A program made the translations under genes and the position numbers. Below, piece after piece: positions 52,627 to 61,871 of a stretch of DNA of 64,000 nucleotides. Below the pieces are notes generated by a model. The model saw only the letters and a list, made by a program, of their open reading frames with translations. It searched no databases and had not been told where the DNA came from. The stretch's first letter is position 1; each line of letters opens with the position of its first letter. The stretch is from the NCBI RefSeq assembly GCF_014195545.1, contig NZ_JACIBX010000001.1, positions 82,463-146,462 on the forward strand, given 5' to 3'. Source of the DNA: Limimaricola variabilis (lineage in GTDB: Bacteria; Pseudomonadota; Alphaproteobacteria; Rhodobacterales; Rhodobacteraceae).

Positions 52627-55413
52627 ATGACAGACCTCGCCTCGCGCCTGAGCCGCGCCCCGCGCCCCTTTGATTCCGACATGGCCGCCGAGGCGCGCGC
52701 GGCCTGCGGCTGGGCCGACCCGGCCGTGGCCGAGTTGATCGCCGGCACCGCCGGCTGCAGCCCCTTCCTCGCCGGGCTGATCGGCCGCGAGGGCGACTGG
52801 CTGGAGGCGGCCTGCGCCGATCCCGAAGCCGCGGTCGCCGCCGAACTGGCGGCGATGAAGGGCAAGGACGCCGCGACGCTGGGCCCGCAGCTGCGCCGCG
52901 CCAAGCGCCGGGTGGCGTTGATCGCGGCGCTGGCCGATCTCGGCGGCGCCTGGCCGCTCGAGGAGGTGACGGGCAGCCTGACCCGGCTCGCCGACGCGGC
53001 GCTGCAGGCCGGGCTCGAAGCGCTGCTGGCGCCCGAGATCGCGCGCGGCAAGCTGCCGGGGATGGGCGAGGACGACATCGAGAGCGGCGCCGGCATGGCG
53101 CTCTTCGCGATGGGCAAGATGGGCGCCTTCGAGCTGAACTACTCCTCGGATATCGACCTGATCTGCCTTTACGACGAGACCCGCTACGAGGGTACCGACC
53201 AGCACGAGGCGCGCAGCGTGCTGGTGCGGGTGACCCGCAAGCTCGCCGGGCTGATCGGCGACATAACCGGCGAGGGCTACGTGTTCCGCACCGACCTGCG
53301 GCTGCGGCCCGACGCGGCGGTGACGCCGGTCTGCCTGTCGATGGGCGCGGCCGAGCAGTATTACGAGAGCGTCGGCCGGACCTGGGAGCGGGCGGCCTGG
53401 ATCAAGGCCCGGCCCTGCGCCGGCGACCTCTCCGCCGGGGCAGATTTCGTCGAGACGCTGCGCCCCTTCGTCTGGCGGCGGCATCTCGATTTCCACGCGA
53501 TCCGCGACGCGCATGACATGCGGCTCAAGATCCGCGACCACAAGGGGCTGGGCGGCGCGCTCAGCCTGCCGGGCCACGACATGAAGCTTGGCCGGGGCGG
53601 CATCCGCGAGATCGAGTTCTTCACCCAGACCCGGCAGCTGATCTCCGGCGGCCGCGACCCCTCGCTCAGGGTGCGCGGCACGGTCGAGGGGCTGGAGCGG
53701 CTGGCGCAGGCGGGCTGGATCGAGGCGGAGACGGCCGAGGCGCTGACCCATCACTACCGCGCGCATCGCGAGATCGAGCACCGGGTGCAGATGATCGGCG
53801 ACCAGCAGACCCATATGCTGCCCTCCAACGAGGAGGGCTTTGCGCGGCTCGCCGCCTTCATGGATCGCGACCTCGCGGAGCTGAAGGACGAGCTGACCGA
53901 GCGGCTGGAAACCGTGCACGCGCTCACCGAGGATTTCTTCGCCCCCGGCCATGCCGCCGCCGAGACCCCGGATTTCGGCCAGGAGGTGACGGCGCGCTGG
54001 CCCGGCTACCCGGCGCTGCGCTCCGGCCGCGCGGTCGAGATCTTCGACCGGCTGCGGCCCGAGATCCTGAAATCTCTCTCGGAGGCGGCGCGGCCCGAGG
54101 AGGCGCTGGCCCAGTTCGACGCCTTTCTCGCCGGACTCCCGGCGGGGGTGCAGCTGTTCTCGCTGTTCGAGGCCAACCCGCAGCTGACCCGGCTCATCAT
54201 CGATATCTGCGCCACCGCGCCGGGGCTGGCGCAGTATCTGTCGCGCAACGCAGGCGTGCTCGACGCGGTGATCGGCGGCGGCTTCTTCGAGGACTGGCCC
54301 GGCACGGATGCGCTGCGCGCCGATCTGGCGGCGCGGCTGGCGCGCCAGCCCGATCACGAGGCGCGGCTCGGAGCGGCGCGGATCTGGGCCAAGGAGCTGC
54401 ATTTCCGGATCGGGGTGCACCATCTGCGCGGGCTGATCGACGCGGCCCGGGCCGGCACCGAATATGCCGAGCTGGCGGAGGCGGCGGTCGCCGCGCTGGT
54501 GCCGGCGGTGATCGACGAGATGGCCCGCCGTCACGGCCCGCCGCCGGGGCGCGGCCTGTCGGTGCTGGGCATGGGTTCGCTCGGGGCCGGGCGGCTGGGG
54601 TCGTCCTCGGATCTCGACCTGATCGTGATCTACGACGCCGCCGGGGTGGAGGCCTCTGACGGGCCGCGCCCGCTCGCCGCGCGGGCATGGTACGCGCGCT
54701 TCACCCAGTCGCTGATCACCGCGCTCAGCGCGCCGATGCCGGATGGCAAGCTCTACGAGGTCGACATGCGGCTGCGCCCCTCGGGCCGACAGGGTCCGGT
54801 GGCGACCGCGCTGCCCGCCTTCCGCGCCTATCAGCGCGACGAGGCCTGGACCTGGGAGCACCTGGCGCTGACCCGGGCGCGGGTGGTGGCGGGCGAGCCG
54901 GGGCTCGGCGACGAGATCGAGGACTTCCGGCGCGCGCTGATCACCGAGAAGTCGACCGGGGAGACGGTTCTCGCCGATCTGGCCTCGATGCGCGCCCGGC
55001 TGGCCGAGGCCCGGCCCGGCGGTGCCGGCTGGGAGACCCGCGACGGGCCGGGACGGCTGCAGGACGTGGAGCTGTTCGCCCAGAGCCTCGCGCTGCGCGC
55101 CGGGTCTCCCGAGCGCGCGGTCGCGGCCCAGATCGCGGCCGGGCGCGAGGCCGGGCTGATCGACGAGGAGGAGGCGGCGGTGCTGAGCGAGACCGCCGAT
55201 CTGCTGCGCCGGGTGCAATGCGTGGCGCGGCTGCTGACCGGTGGCGAGCCGCTGCCGGAGGCGCCGGCCGAGGGCGGCGTGCGGCTGCTGCTGCGCGAAA
55301 GCGGCTGCGACAGCCTCGATGACCTGCGCCGCGCCCTTGACGCCGCCGCGCGCCGCGCCGAGGAGGTGATCGACCGGGCGCTGGCCGGGCACCGAGCGGG
55401 AGAGGCGAAATGA
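52627..55413 (+). CDS. glnE: Bifunctional glutamine synthetase adenylyltransferase/adenylyl-removing enzyme
   Basis: A 928-residue regulator of glutamine synthetase that adds or removes AMP according to glutamine and PII state. Two nucleotidyltransferase domains are visible: GMGKMGAFELNYSSDIDLICLYD near residue 160 (adenylyl-removing half) and LGMGSLGAGRLGSSSDLDLIVIYD near residue 645 (adenylylating half), each with the GxS-x7-DxD type metal motif. Helical PII-linked regions follow each. Length is near the usual 930-980. Its stop overlaps the start of the next small gene (ATGA). Confidence 0.95.
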   Translation: MTDLASRLSRAPRPFDSDMAAEARAACGWADPAVAELIAGTAGCSPFLAGLIGREGDWLEAACADPEAAVAAELAAMKGKDAATLGPQLRRAKRRVALIAALADLGGAWPLEEVTGSLTRLADAALQAGLEALLAPEIARGKLPGMGEDDIESGAGMALFAMGKMGAFELNYSSDIDLICLYDETRYEGTDQHEARSVLVRVTRKLAGLIGDITGEGYVFRTDLRLRPDAAVTPVCLSMGAAEQYYESVGRTWERAAWIKARPCAGDLSAGADFVETLRPFVWRRHLDFHAIRDAHDMRLKIRDHKGLGGALSLPGHDMKLGRGGIREIEFFTQTRQLISGGRDPSLRVRGTVEGLERLAQAGWIEAETAEALTHHYRAHREIEHRVQMIGDQQTHMLPSNEEGFARLAAFMDRDLAELKDELTERLETVHALTEDFFAPGHAAAETPDFGQEVTARWPGYPALRSGRAVEIFDRLRPEILKSLSEAARPEEALAQFDAFLAGLPAGVQLFSLFEANPQLTRLIIDICATAPGLAQYLSRNAGVLDAVIGGGFFEDWPGTDALRADLAARLARQPDHEARLGAARIWAKELHFRIGVHHLRGLIDAARAGTEYAELAEAAVAALVPAVIDEMARRHGPPPGRGLSVLGMGSLGAGRLGSSSDLDLIVIYDAAGVEASDGPRPLAARAWYARFTQSLITALSAPMPDGKLYEVDMRLRPSGRQGPVATALPAFRAYQRDEAWTWEHLALTRARVVAGEPGLGDEIEDFRRALITEKSTGETVLADLASMRARLAEARPGGAGWETRDGPGRLQDVELFAQSLALRAGSPERAVAAQIAAGREAGLIDEEEAAVLSETADLLRRVQCVARLLTGGEPLPEAPAEGGVRLLLRESGCDSLDDLRRALDAAARRAEEVIDRALAGHRAGEAK

Positions 55414-55676
55414 GCGACGGGATCGACCCCAAGGGGCTGGTGCGCGAGGCCTACCGGATCGAGGGGATCACTGAAGCGGAATGCCGGTCGATCTTTCTCG
55501 ACTGGGCGCTGTCGCTGCCCGAGGGGCAGGAGAGCGGCATGGCGATCCGGCGGCTGCTGGAGCGCCATGCCACGGCCCCCGAGGGGCACCCGATGACGCG
55601 GGTGCTGACCGAGGGGCTCGACGTGTCGCCCGAGCCGCGCAGGCGCGGCGGGCGGGCGGGCCGCACGGCGGGGTGA
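55410..55676 (+). CDS. Small protein coupled to glnE, function unknown
   Basis: An 88-residue protein starting MSDGIDPKGLVREAYRIEGI, then TEAECRSIFLDWALSLPEGQES, helical and acidic, with an Arg/Gly-rich C-terminal tail (RRRGGRAGRTAG). The ATG overlaps the glnE stop by four bases, so it is translationally coupled to glnE. The body reads as a conserved helical protein; I do not know the family. Confidence 0.7.
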   Translation: MSDGIDPKGLVREAYRIEGITEAECRSIFLDWALSLPEGQESGMAIRRLLERHATAPEGHPMTRVLTEGLDVSPEPRRRGGRAGRTAG

Positions 55677-55694
55677 CCCGCCGCGCGACGGTGT

Positions 55695-56336
55695 TCAGCG
55701 CGCCAGCTGGGCGGCTTCGGCGGCGAGGCGGGTAATCCCGGCCCAGTCGCCCGAATTGACCATCTCCTTGGGCGCGACCCAGCTGCCGCCGACGCACAGC
55801 GTGTTGGACAGCGCGAGGTATTCGGGCGCGTTCTTGAGGCTGACCCCGCCGGTCGGGCAGAACTTCACCTGCGGGATCGGCGCGCCGATGGCCTTGAGCG
55901 CGGGCACGCCGCCATTGACCTCGGCCGGGAAGAACTTCTGCACGCTGTAACCGCGATCGAGCAGGCGCAGCACCTCGGAAGCGGTGGCGGCGGCGGGCAG
56001 CAGCGGCAGGTCGTTGGCCTCGCAGGCGCCGAGGATGCGGTCGGTCGCGCCGGGGCAGACGCCGAAGGTCGCGCCCGCCTCCTTGGCGGCCTCGACATCC
56101 TTGGGCGACAGCAGCGTGCCGGCGCCGACGACGCCACCCTCGACCGCCGCCATCTCGCGGATCACGTCGAGCGCGGAGGGGGTGCGCAGCGTCACCTCGA
56201 GCGCGGGCAGGCCGCCCTCGACCAGCGCGCGGGCCAGATCCGCGGCCTTCGAGGCGTCATCGACCACCAGCACCGGGATGACCGGGGCGAGGGCGCAGAC
56301 CTTGGCGGTGAGTTCGGAGGCGTGTTCGGGGGTCAT
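55695..56336 (-). CDS. eda: KDPG aldolase (2-dehydro-3-deoxyphosphogluconate aldolase)
   Basis: A 213-residue class I aldolase, the last Entner-Doudoroff step, splitting KDPG to pyruvate and glyceraldehyde 3-phosphate. VIPVLVVDDASKAADLARALVEGGLPALEVTLRTP carries the catalytic Glu, and QVKFCPTGGVS the Schiff-base lysine. Length is standard. It reads in the same direction as edd but is separated from it by an oppositely oriented lipoprotein gene, so it needs its own promoter, probably near the GTTAAC-N5-GTTAAC element at 56385-56401. Confidence 0.96.
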   Translation of the reverse strand: MTPEHASELTAKVCALAPVIPVLVVDDASKAADLARALVEGGLPALEVTLRTPSALDVIREMAAVEGGVVGAGTLLSPKDVEAAKEAGATFGVCPGATDRILGACEANDLPLLPAAATASEVLRLLDRGYSVQKFFPAEVNGGVPALKAIGAPIPQVKFCPTGGVSLKNAPEYLALSNTLCVGGSWVAPKEMVNSGDWAGITRLAAEAAQLAR

Positions 56337-56384
56337 GTCGCGATCCTGTCGTCTTTGAGTTGAAAGTTTGAAAATTATGTCGCC

Positions 56385-56401
56385 GTTAACGTGCAGTTAA
56401 C
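56385..56401. promoter_or_regulatory. GTTAAC-N5-GTTAAC element between eda and the lipoprotein gene
   Basis: Two GTTAAC hexamers, each self-complementary, 11 bases apart centre to centre, in the A/T-rich divergent region. The position suits an operator for eda, the lipoprotein gene, or both. Confidence 0.3.
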
Positions 56402-56440
56402 CAATCTCCGTCAAGCTGTAAGAGCTGGAGGAGGAAGGCA

Positions 56441-57043
56441 ATGGCGAACGGCGGTTCGAGGGTCCTTGCGGGCGCCATTGTTCTGGCCGGGTGTGGCGGC
56501 GGCGGAGATGAGGCGAGCCCGCCGCCGCCCGCTTTCGACCGCTCTGACTTCGGCGCGCTCTCGGCGCTGGCGCCCGCGACCGACCTGCCGATGCGCGGCG
56601 GTGCCCGTTATGCGGGCGGCTTCGTCGCCGACATCCGACATGCCGACGTGACGCCCTCTGGCCGGATCGACGGGGAGCTGACGCTCGATCTCGACTTTGC
56701 GGACCGCAACGTGACACTGCCGATCGAGGGGCGGCTGGAGCGGATTTCCGGAGAATTCCTGGGCCAGGCGGTGGCCATCGACACGCTGCCGCTGGTGCCC
56801 GGGGCAGGGCAGCTCGCGCTGACGCGCGAGGGCGCGGCGATGCGCGGCGAGGTCACGGCGGGCTTCGGCGACGATCTCGCCCTGGCGGGCGAACGCCGCC
56901 GTCTCGACATCGACATCGAAAGCCCGCTGCGCGGACCCGGCGGCCGGGCGCTCGCAGGGCCGGTGTCGGGCACGATCCTGACCGCGCCCTTCACCGACCA
57001 GTCGCATGTCCTGACGGGTCAGTTTCATGCGACGTCCGACTGA
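56441..57043 (+). CDS. Outer-membrane-type lipoprotein, possible TbpB-like beta-barrel fold
   Basis: A 200-residue lipoprotein: the signal peptide ends VLAGC with Cys18 as the lipidation site, followed by a glycine linker. The mature part is beta-rich, with [44 protein letters not shown] and [21 protein letters not shown] resembling the handle/barrel of transferrin-binding-like lipoproteins seen in alphaproteobacteria; this assignment is tentative. GGAGGAGG precedes the ATG. It lies antisense between edd and eda, its stop codon abutting that of edd (TGATCA). Confidence 0.75.
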   Translation: MANGGSRVLAGAIVLAGCGGGGDEASPPPPAFDRSDFGALSALAPATDLPMRGGARYAGGFVADIRHADVTPSGRIDGELTLDLDFADRNVTLPIEGRLERISGEFLGQAVAIDTLPLVPGAGQLALTREGAAMRGEVTAGFGDDLALAGERRRLDIDIESPLRGPGGRALAGPVSGTILTAPFTDQSHVLTGQFHATSD

Positions 57044-58846
57044 TCAGACCACCACGGCCGCGCCATAGGCGGCGCCGCCGACCTGCTGGCGGAAGGTTTC
57101 GAACAGCTCGCGGCCGACGCCGTTGCCATTGCCGGCCAGATCGGCCGGGGCAGGCTCGCGGCCCTCGAGGTTTGCCAGTACCTCGAGCGTGCCCGCGGGC
57201 GCGTCGAGCCGGACCATGTCGCCGTCGCGGATCAGCGCGATCGCGCCGCCATCGGCGGCCTCGGGCGTCACGTGGATCGCGGCCGGCACCTTGCCGGAGG
57301 CGCCCGACATCCGGCCATCGGTGACCAACGCCACCTTGAGGCCGCGATCCTGAAGCACCGCGAGGGTGGGGGTCAGGTTGTGCAGCTCGGGCATGCCGTT
57401 CGATTTCGGGCCCTGGTAGCGGACCACGACGATCGTGTCCTCCTTGAACTCGTCGTTGCGGAACGCCGTCTTGACCGATTCCTGGTCGTGGAAGACCCGG
57501 GCCTTGGCCTCGATCACGTGGCGCTCGGGCGCCACGGCGGAGGTCTTGATCACGGCGCGGCCGATATTGCCGGTGAGCTGGCGCAGGCCGCCGGTCTTCT
57601 GGAACGGGTTGGTGGCCGGGCGCAGGATCTTGTCGTTGAGCGTCTCGCGGGTGCCGGGGGCATAGGCGACGCGGCCATCCTGCAGCTTCGGCTCCTGGGT
57701 GTAGAGTTCGAGCCCTTCGCCCGCGACGGTGCGGGTGTCGGGGTGCAGCAGGCCGGCGTTCAACAGCTCGCCGATCATGTAGCCAAGGCCGCCGGCCGCG
57801 TGGAAATGGTTCACGTCGGCGAGGCCGTTGGGGTAGACCTTGGCCATCAGCGGGGTGATCGCCGACAGCTCCGCGAAATCCTCGAGATCGAGGATCACGC
57901 CCGCCGCCTTGGCCATCGCGGGCAGGTGCAGCACGAGGTTGGTCGAGCCGCCGGTGGCCATCAGGCCGACGATGCCGTTGACGAAGGCCCGCTCGTCGAG
58001 GACGTCCGAGACCGGCGTGAACTCGTTGCCGAGCGCGGAGATCTGCGCCGCGCGCTCGGTGCCCGCGACGGTGAGCGCGTCGCGCAGCGGCGTGTTCGGG
58101 TTGACGAAGCTCGCGCCCGGCAGGTGCAGCCCCATGAACTCCATCAGCATCTGGTTCGAGTTGGCGGTGCCGTAGAAGGTGCAGGTGCCCGGCCCGTGAT
58201 AGGAGGCCATCTCGGCCTTCATCAGCTCCTCGCGGCCCACTTCGCCCGAGGCGAACTGCTGGCGCACGCGGGCCTTTTCATCGTTGGGCAGGCCGGAGGT
58301 CATCGGGCCCGCGGGCAGGAACACCGCCGGGATATAGCCGAAGGTGGCGGCGGCCATCACGAGGCCGGGGACGATCTTGTCGCAGACGCCCAGATAGACC
58401 GAGCTGTCGAACACGTTGTGCGACATGCCCACCGCCGCCGCGAGCGCGATCACGTCGCGCGAGAACAGCGACAGCTCCATTCCGGTCTGGCCCTGGGTGA
58501 CGCCGTCGCACATCGCCGGCACGCCGCCCGCGACCTGCGCCGTGGCGCCAGCCTTGCGCGCCGCCTCGCGGATCATCGCGGGATAGGTCTCGAAGGGCTG
58601 ATGCGCCGAGAGCATGTCGTTATAGGCGGTGATGATGCCGATATTCGGCACCCGCGCCTCGGCCAGCGCGTCCTTGTCGGGACCGGTGGCGGCATAGGCA
58701 TGAGCCTGGTTGCCGCAGGTCAGATGGGCGCGGCGCGGGCCTTCGGCGGCCGCGGCGGCCATCCGGTCGAGATAGGTGCGGCGCGACCCCTCGCTGCGGG
58801 CGCGGATCCGGTCGGTGACGGCTTCGAGCGTGCGGTTGAGGGCCAT
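57044..58846 (-). CDS. edd: 6-phosphogluconate dehydratase
   Basis: A 600-residue iron-sulfur dehydratase converting 6-phosphogluconate to KDPG. The IlvD/Edd-family cysteines appear in [41 protein letters not shown] and [37 protein letters not shown] is the C-terminal signature. AGGAG precedes the ATG at 58846. A perfect palindrome (TGTTAGCGCTAAC, leftward) lies 50-60 bases upstream of the start, pointing to LacI-family control. eda is on the same strand beyond an inverted lipoprotein gene. Confidence 0.96.
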   Translation of the reverse strand: MALNRTLEAVTDRIRARSEGSRRTYLDRMAAAAAEGPRRAHLTCGNQAHAYAATGPDKDALAEARVPNIGIITAYNDMLSAHQPFETYPAMIREAARKAGATAQVAGGVPAMCDGVTQGQTGMELSLFSRDVIALAAAVGMSHNVFDSSVYLGVCDKIVPGLVMAAATFGYIPAVFLPAGPMTSGLPNDEKARVRQQFASGEVGREELMKAEMASYHGPGTCTFYGTANSNQMLMEFMGLHLPGASFVNPNTPLRDALTVAGTERAAQISALGNEFTPVSDVLDERAFVNGIVGLMATGGSTNLVLHLPAMAKAAGVILDLEDFAELSAITPLMAKVYPNGLADVNHFHAAGGLGYMIGELLNAGLLHPDTRTVAGEGLELYTQEPKLQDGRVAYAPGTRETLNDKILRPATNPFQKTGGLRQLTGNIGRAVIKTSAVAPERHVIEAKARVFHDQESVKTAFRNDEFKEDTIVVVRYQGPKSNGMPELHNLTPTLAVLQDRGLKVALVTDGRMSGASGKVPAAIHVTPEAADGGAIALIRDGDMVRLDAPAGTLEVLANLEGREPAPADLAGNGNGVGRELFETFRQQVGGAAYGAAVVV

Positions 58847-58895
58847 CTTCGGCTGCTCCTGTCGATAATCGGGTTGCCGCGCGCTTAGCACGGAT

Positions 58896-58909
58896 CGTTA
58901 GCGCTAACA
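58896..58909. promoter_or_regulatory. LacI-type operator GTTAGCGCTAAC upstream of edd
   Basis: A perfect 12-bp palindrome within CGTTAGCGCTAACA, 50 bases upstream of the edd start codon. It shares TGTTAGCGC with two elements upstream of the class I aldolase gene. The centre GC flanked by symmetric arms is typical of LacI-family operators; CceR, known to control Entner-Doudoroff genes in R. sphaeroides, is the candidate. Confidence 0.65.
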
Positions 58910-59029
58910 ACCTGTCCCGGGGGCCTAGTCCGACGGGATCGGCGGCGCTTGGGAGAAAACCCGCGCCTGCCGGGCCCGGTTTCGTGCGGAGCGGCTTTTC
59001 GTGGCCCGGCGGGCGGGGTAGGAGGGCGC

Positions 59030-60238
59030 ATGACACCGTTCCCGCACCTCCCGCCCTATCCGACCGTCCGGCTGCTGCCCAAGGCCGATGCCCGCGCGAT
59101 CCGCCATGGATTTCCCTGGGTCTTCGCCAACGAGATGGTCCTCGATCGCCGCACCAAGAAGCTGGCCCCCGGCAGCCTCGCCATCCTCGAGGATGCCGAG
59201 CGGCGGCCGATGGCGGTGGTCACGGTCAACCCCGAGTCCAAGATCGCCGCGCGGGTGCTCGACCGCGACCCCGAGGCGGTGATCGACGGTGACTGGATCG
59301 CCGAGAAGCTGATCCGCGCGCTGCGCCACCGCGAGGCGCTGTTCGACGCGCCGTTCTACCGGCTCGTGCATGCCGAGGCCGATGGGCTTCCGGGCGTGGT
59401 GATCGATCGCTTCGGCGACATCGCGGTGCTGCAGCCCAACGCCGCCTGGGCCGATGCCGGGGCCGAGACCATCGCCGACGCGCTGCTCGCGGCGACCGGC
59501 ATCCGCCGGGTGGTGCTAAACGGCTCTGGCCGCGCGCGCGGGCTCGAAGGCCTTGGCGAGGAGCTGCGGATGCTGCGCGGCGACGCGCCCGAGGCGCCGG
59601 TCGAGGTGCCGATGAATGGTGCCGTCTACATGGCCGACCTGATGGGTGGCCAGAAGACCGGGCTGTTCTATGACCAGCGCCCGAACCACGCCTTCGCGGC
59701 CGGTCTGGCCAAGGATGCGCGGGTGCTCGACGTCTTCTCCCATGTCGGCGGCTTCGGCCTCGCGGCGCTGGCGCAGGGCGCGGCTTCGGCGCTGGCGGTC
59801 GATGGATCGGCCCCGGCGCTCGATCTGGCGCGCAAGGGGGCCGAGGCCTCCGGCGTGGCCGACCGGTTCGAAACCCGCCAGGGCGACGCCTTCGACACGC
59901 TGGCCGCGCTCGACAAGGAAGGCCGCCGCTTCGAGGTCGTGGTCTGCGACCCGCCCGCCTTCGCACCGTCGAAATCGGCGCTGGAGCCGGGGCTGCGGGC
60001 CTATGAGCGGATCGCCCGATTGGCCGCGCCGCTGGTCGAGGAGGGCGGCTATCTCGTGCTCTGCTCCTGCAGCCACGCCGCCGACCTGTCGAAGTTCCGC
60101 GCCGCTTCGGCGCGCGGCATCGGCAAGGCGGGCCGCAAGGGCGCGATCTGCTACACCGGTTTCGCCGGGGCCGATCATCCGGTTCTGCCGCAGCTGGCCG
60201 AGGGCGGCTATCTCAAGGCGCTCGTGTTCCGGCTGTGA
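59030..60238 (+). CDS. Class I SAM-dependent rRNA methyltransferase (RlmI-like)
   Basis: A 402-residue RlmI/RlmK-type enzyme predicted to methylate 23S rRNA cytosine C5. The N-terminal PUA domain (TVRLLPKADARAIRHGFPWVFANEM, ~10-90) binds RNA. The catalytic domain has TGLFYDQRPNHAF, DVFSHVGGFGLAALAQGA (SAM site), VVCDPPAFAPSKSAL (motif IV) and VLCSCSHAADL (catalytic Cys). ATG at 59030 with GGAGGG. Its TGA overlaps the GTG start of the PIN gene. Confidence 0.9.
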   Translation: MTPFPHLPPYPTVRLLPKADARAIRHGFPWVFANEMVLDRRTKKLAPGSLAILEDAERRPMAVVTVNPESKIAARVLDRDPEAVIDGDWIAEKLIRALRHREALFDAPFYRLVHAEADGLPGVVIDRFGDIAVLQPNAAWADAGAETIADALLAATGIRRVVLNGSGRARGLEGLGEELRMLRGDAPEAPVEVPMNGAVYMADLMGGQKTGLFYDQRPNHAFAAGLAKDARVLDVFSHVGGFGLAALAQGAASALAVDGSAPALDLARKGAEASGVADRFETRQGDAFDTLAALDKEGRRFEVVVCDPPAFAPSKSALEPGLRAYERIARLAAPLVEEGGYLVLCSCSHAADLSKFRAASARGIGKAGRKGAICYTGFAGADHPVLPQLAEGGYLKALVFRL

Positions 60239-60786
60239 GGGTCCTGCTCGACGCCTGCGTTCTCTATCCCACGGTGATGCGCGAGCTGCTCTTGGGCTGC
60301 GCGTCCCGGGGGCTGTTCGATCCGCGCTGGAGCGCGCGGATCTCGGAGGAGTGGGCGCGGGCGGCGGCACGGCTCGGGCCCGAGGGCGAGGTGATCGCGC
60401 GAGGCGAGATCGCGGTGCTGGCGTCGCGGTTTCCGCGCGCCGAGGTGGCACCGAATCCGGATCTGGAGCGGCGGCTCTGGCTGCCCGATCCGGGCGACAT
60501 CCACGTGCTGGCCAGCGCGGTGGCGGGGCATTGCGACGTGATCGTGACCATGAACGCCAAGGATTTCCCGCGCGACATCCTCGCCGAGGAGGGGCTGTCG
60601 CGCGCCGATCCGGACAATTTCCTGCTCGGCCTGTTCGAGGCCAGCCCCGGCCCGGTGGGCAAGGTGGTGGCGGCGGTGGTGGCGGAGGCCACGCGCCTGT
60701 CGGGCGAGGCCTGGACGCCCCGCGCGCTGCTTAGGAAGGCGCGGCTCAACCGGTTCGGCAAGGCGGTGGAGGCGGCGGCGGGCTAG
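60235..60786 (+). CDS. PIN-domain protein
   Basis: A 183-residue protein with a PIN nuclease-like domain: MRVLLDACVLYPTVMRELLL holds the first acidic residue (Asp6), EEWARAA a second, and DPGDIHVLASAVAGHCDVIVTMNAKDFPRD the C-terminal acidic cluster. It is longer than VapC toxins (about 130) and no antitoxin gene is next to it; the upstream gene is an rRNA methyltransferase with which it shares GTGA overlap. A chromosomal housekeeping or RNA-processing role is therefore as likely as a toxin. GTG start. Confidence 0.8.
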   Translation: MRVLLDACVLYPTVMRELLLGCASRGLFDPRWSARISEEWARAAARLGPEGEVIARGEIAVLASRFPRAEVAPNPDLERRLWLPDPGDIHVLASAVAGHCDVIVTMNAKDFPRDILAEEGLSRADPDNFLLGLFEASPGPVGKVVAAVVAEATRLSGEAWTPRALLRKARLNRFGKAVEAAAG

Positions 60787-61466
60787 GCGCCCAGCCACTT
60801 TTTTTCGTTGGCGGCGATCGCTTCGATCCGCGCGGCGGTCTTGGGGTGGCTCATCAGCCAGGCCGGGGTCGCGCCATGCGCGCCGGCCATTGAGTCGAGC
60901 TTGGAGAGCAGCGATTTCTGCGGCCCCGTGCCAAAGCCCGCCTTGATCATCAGCGCCGAGGCGTAGGCGTCGGCCTCGTATTCGTCGGAGCGGCTGATCC
61001 CGGCGGCGACCAGCCGGGTCAGCCCGGCGGCGATCATGCCGCCGATCCCGGGGATCAGCCGTGACAGCACCGCCGCAAGGGCGGTACGCAGCGCGTTCTG
61101 GGCGGAGAAATCCACCATCCGCCGGCGCGAATGCCCGAGCGCCACATGGCCCAACTCATGCGCGACGACGCTGGCGATCTCCTCGGCGGTGACGGCGCCG
61201 GCGGCGAATTTCTCGAGAAAGCCTCGGGTGAGGAAGATCCGCCCATCCGGCGCGGCGAGGCCGTTGACCGGGGCGATCTCGTAGACGTGAACCTTGATGC
61301 GGGGCAGGTCGAGCGCCCGTGCCAGCCGCTCGCAGACCGCGCGTAGCCTCGGCTCCGCCAACTCCGTCGAGCGCGCGTCGAGTTCGCGCCGCGTCCGCCA
61401 GACCGAGACCTGGTAGACCGCGAATCCGTAAAGCAGCGCGAGGAGCAGCGGTGAGAGCTTCAGCAT
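60783..61466 (-). CDS. M48 family membrane metalloprotease
   Basis: A 227-residue protease. An N-terminal helix (MLKLSPLLLALLYGFAVYQVSVW) anchors it. ASVVAHELGHVALGHSRRR is the zinc HExxH motif, and SRSDEYEADAYASALM supplies the third zinc ligand, Glu. NGLAAPDGRIFLTRGFLE is the substrate-edge strand of M48 enzymes. It should degrade misfolded or oxidised membrane-associated proteins. No strong ribosome-binding site at 61466. Its stop overlaps that of the PIN gene in convergent orientation (CTAG). Confidence 0.88.
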   Translation of the reverse strand: MLKLSPLLLALLYGFAVYQVSVWRTRRELDARSTELAEPRLRAVCERLARALDLPRIKVHVYEIAPVNGLAAPDGRIFLTRGFLEKFAAGAVTAEEIASVVAHELGHVALGHSRRRMVDFSAQNALRTALAAVLSRLIPGIGGMIAAGLTRLVAAGISRSDEYEADAYASALMIKAGFGTGPQKSLLSKLDSMAGAHGATPAWLMSHPKTAARIEAIAANEKKWLGA

Positions 61467-61593
61467 TATGGCAATATGGTGGCCGTCGGGCAGTGCGACA
61501 AGCACCGTTTCTGGTATGTCACATGCGTTCCTTCCGCCACAGGTTGCGTCAAGTGTGATTAACCGGAAGGGAACCGAATCCCGGCTAATGTTA

Positions 61594-61624
61594 TTGTCCA
61601 ACTGTCAGGGGGGTTGTCCAACTG
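61594..61624. repeat. Two direct repeats TTGTCCAACTG, 20 bp apart
   Basis: Exact 11-base copies at 61594-61604 and 61614-61624, separated by TCAGGGGGG, directly upstream of a 52-codon frame at 61637 and about 130 bases upstream of the M48 start. Two helical turns apart; operator-like. Confidence 0.5.
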
Positions 61625-61636
61625 AACGAGGCAACC

Positions 61637-61795
61637 ATGAATTTCGAGCAACACGACCAGCAAGTCCGCGACGCGTCCCTCAAAAGGGCGTTTCCGGTCG
61701 AACGCGACACGCCCGAGCAGCTGCGCCAGTTGCTGGAGCAATTGTCGAGCCGAACCCGGCCCCGCGAAGGCGGCGAGGCCGACCGAACGCGCTGA
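61637..61795 (+). CDS. Possible small protein (52 aa)
   Basis: An open frame of 52 codons, MNFEQHDQQVRDASLKRAFP, then VERDTPEQLRQLLEQLSSRT and an Arg/Glu-rich end. The centre reads as an amphipathic helix. A weak GAGG lies nine bases upstream of the ATG, and two exact 11-base direct repeats precede it. No family recognised; it could be a small regulatory protein or a chance frame. Confidence 0.4.
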   Translation: MNFEQHDQQVRDASLKRAFPVERDTPEQLRQLLEQLSSRTRPREGGEADRTR

Positions 61796-61871
61796 GCCCC
61801 GGGCCCACGCGGTACAGGACGCGCGAGTACAGAGGTATCGGGGTCACGTCCCGAAAGATGTCGCGAAGGAT

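Noticed and set aside
51985-55392. 1135-codon reverse-strand open frame
   Set aside because: Only its last 150 codons (DUF2852 protein) are real; the remainder is the complement of glnE.
61570-61593. EcfG-type general stress promoter (GGAAC ... GTT)
   Set aside because: Spacing between GGAAC and GTT is about 15 bases with a poor -10, not the 16-17 and CGTT expected.
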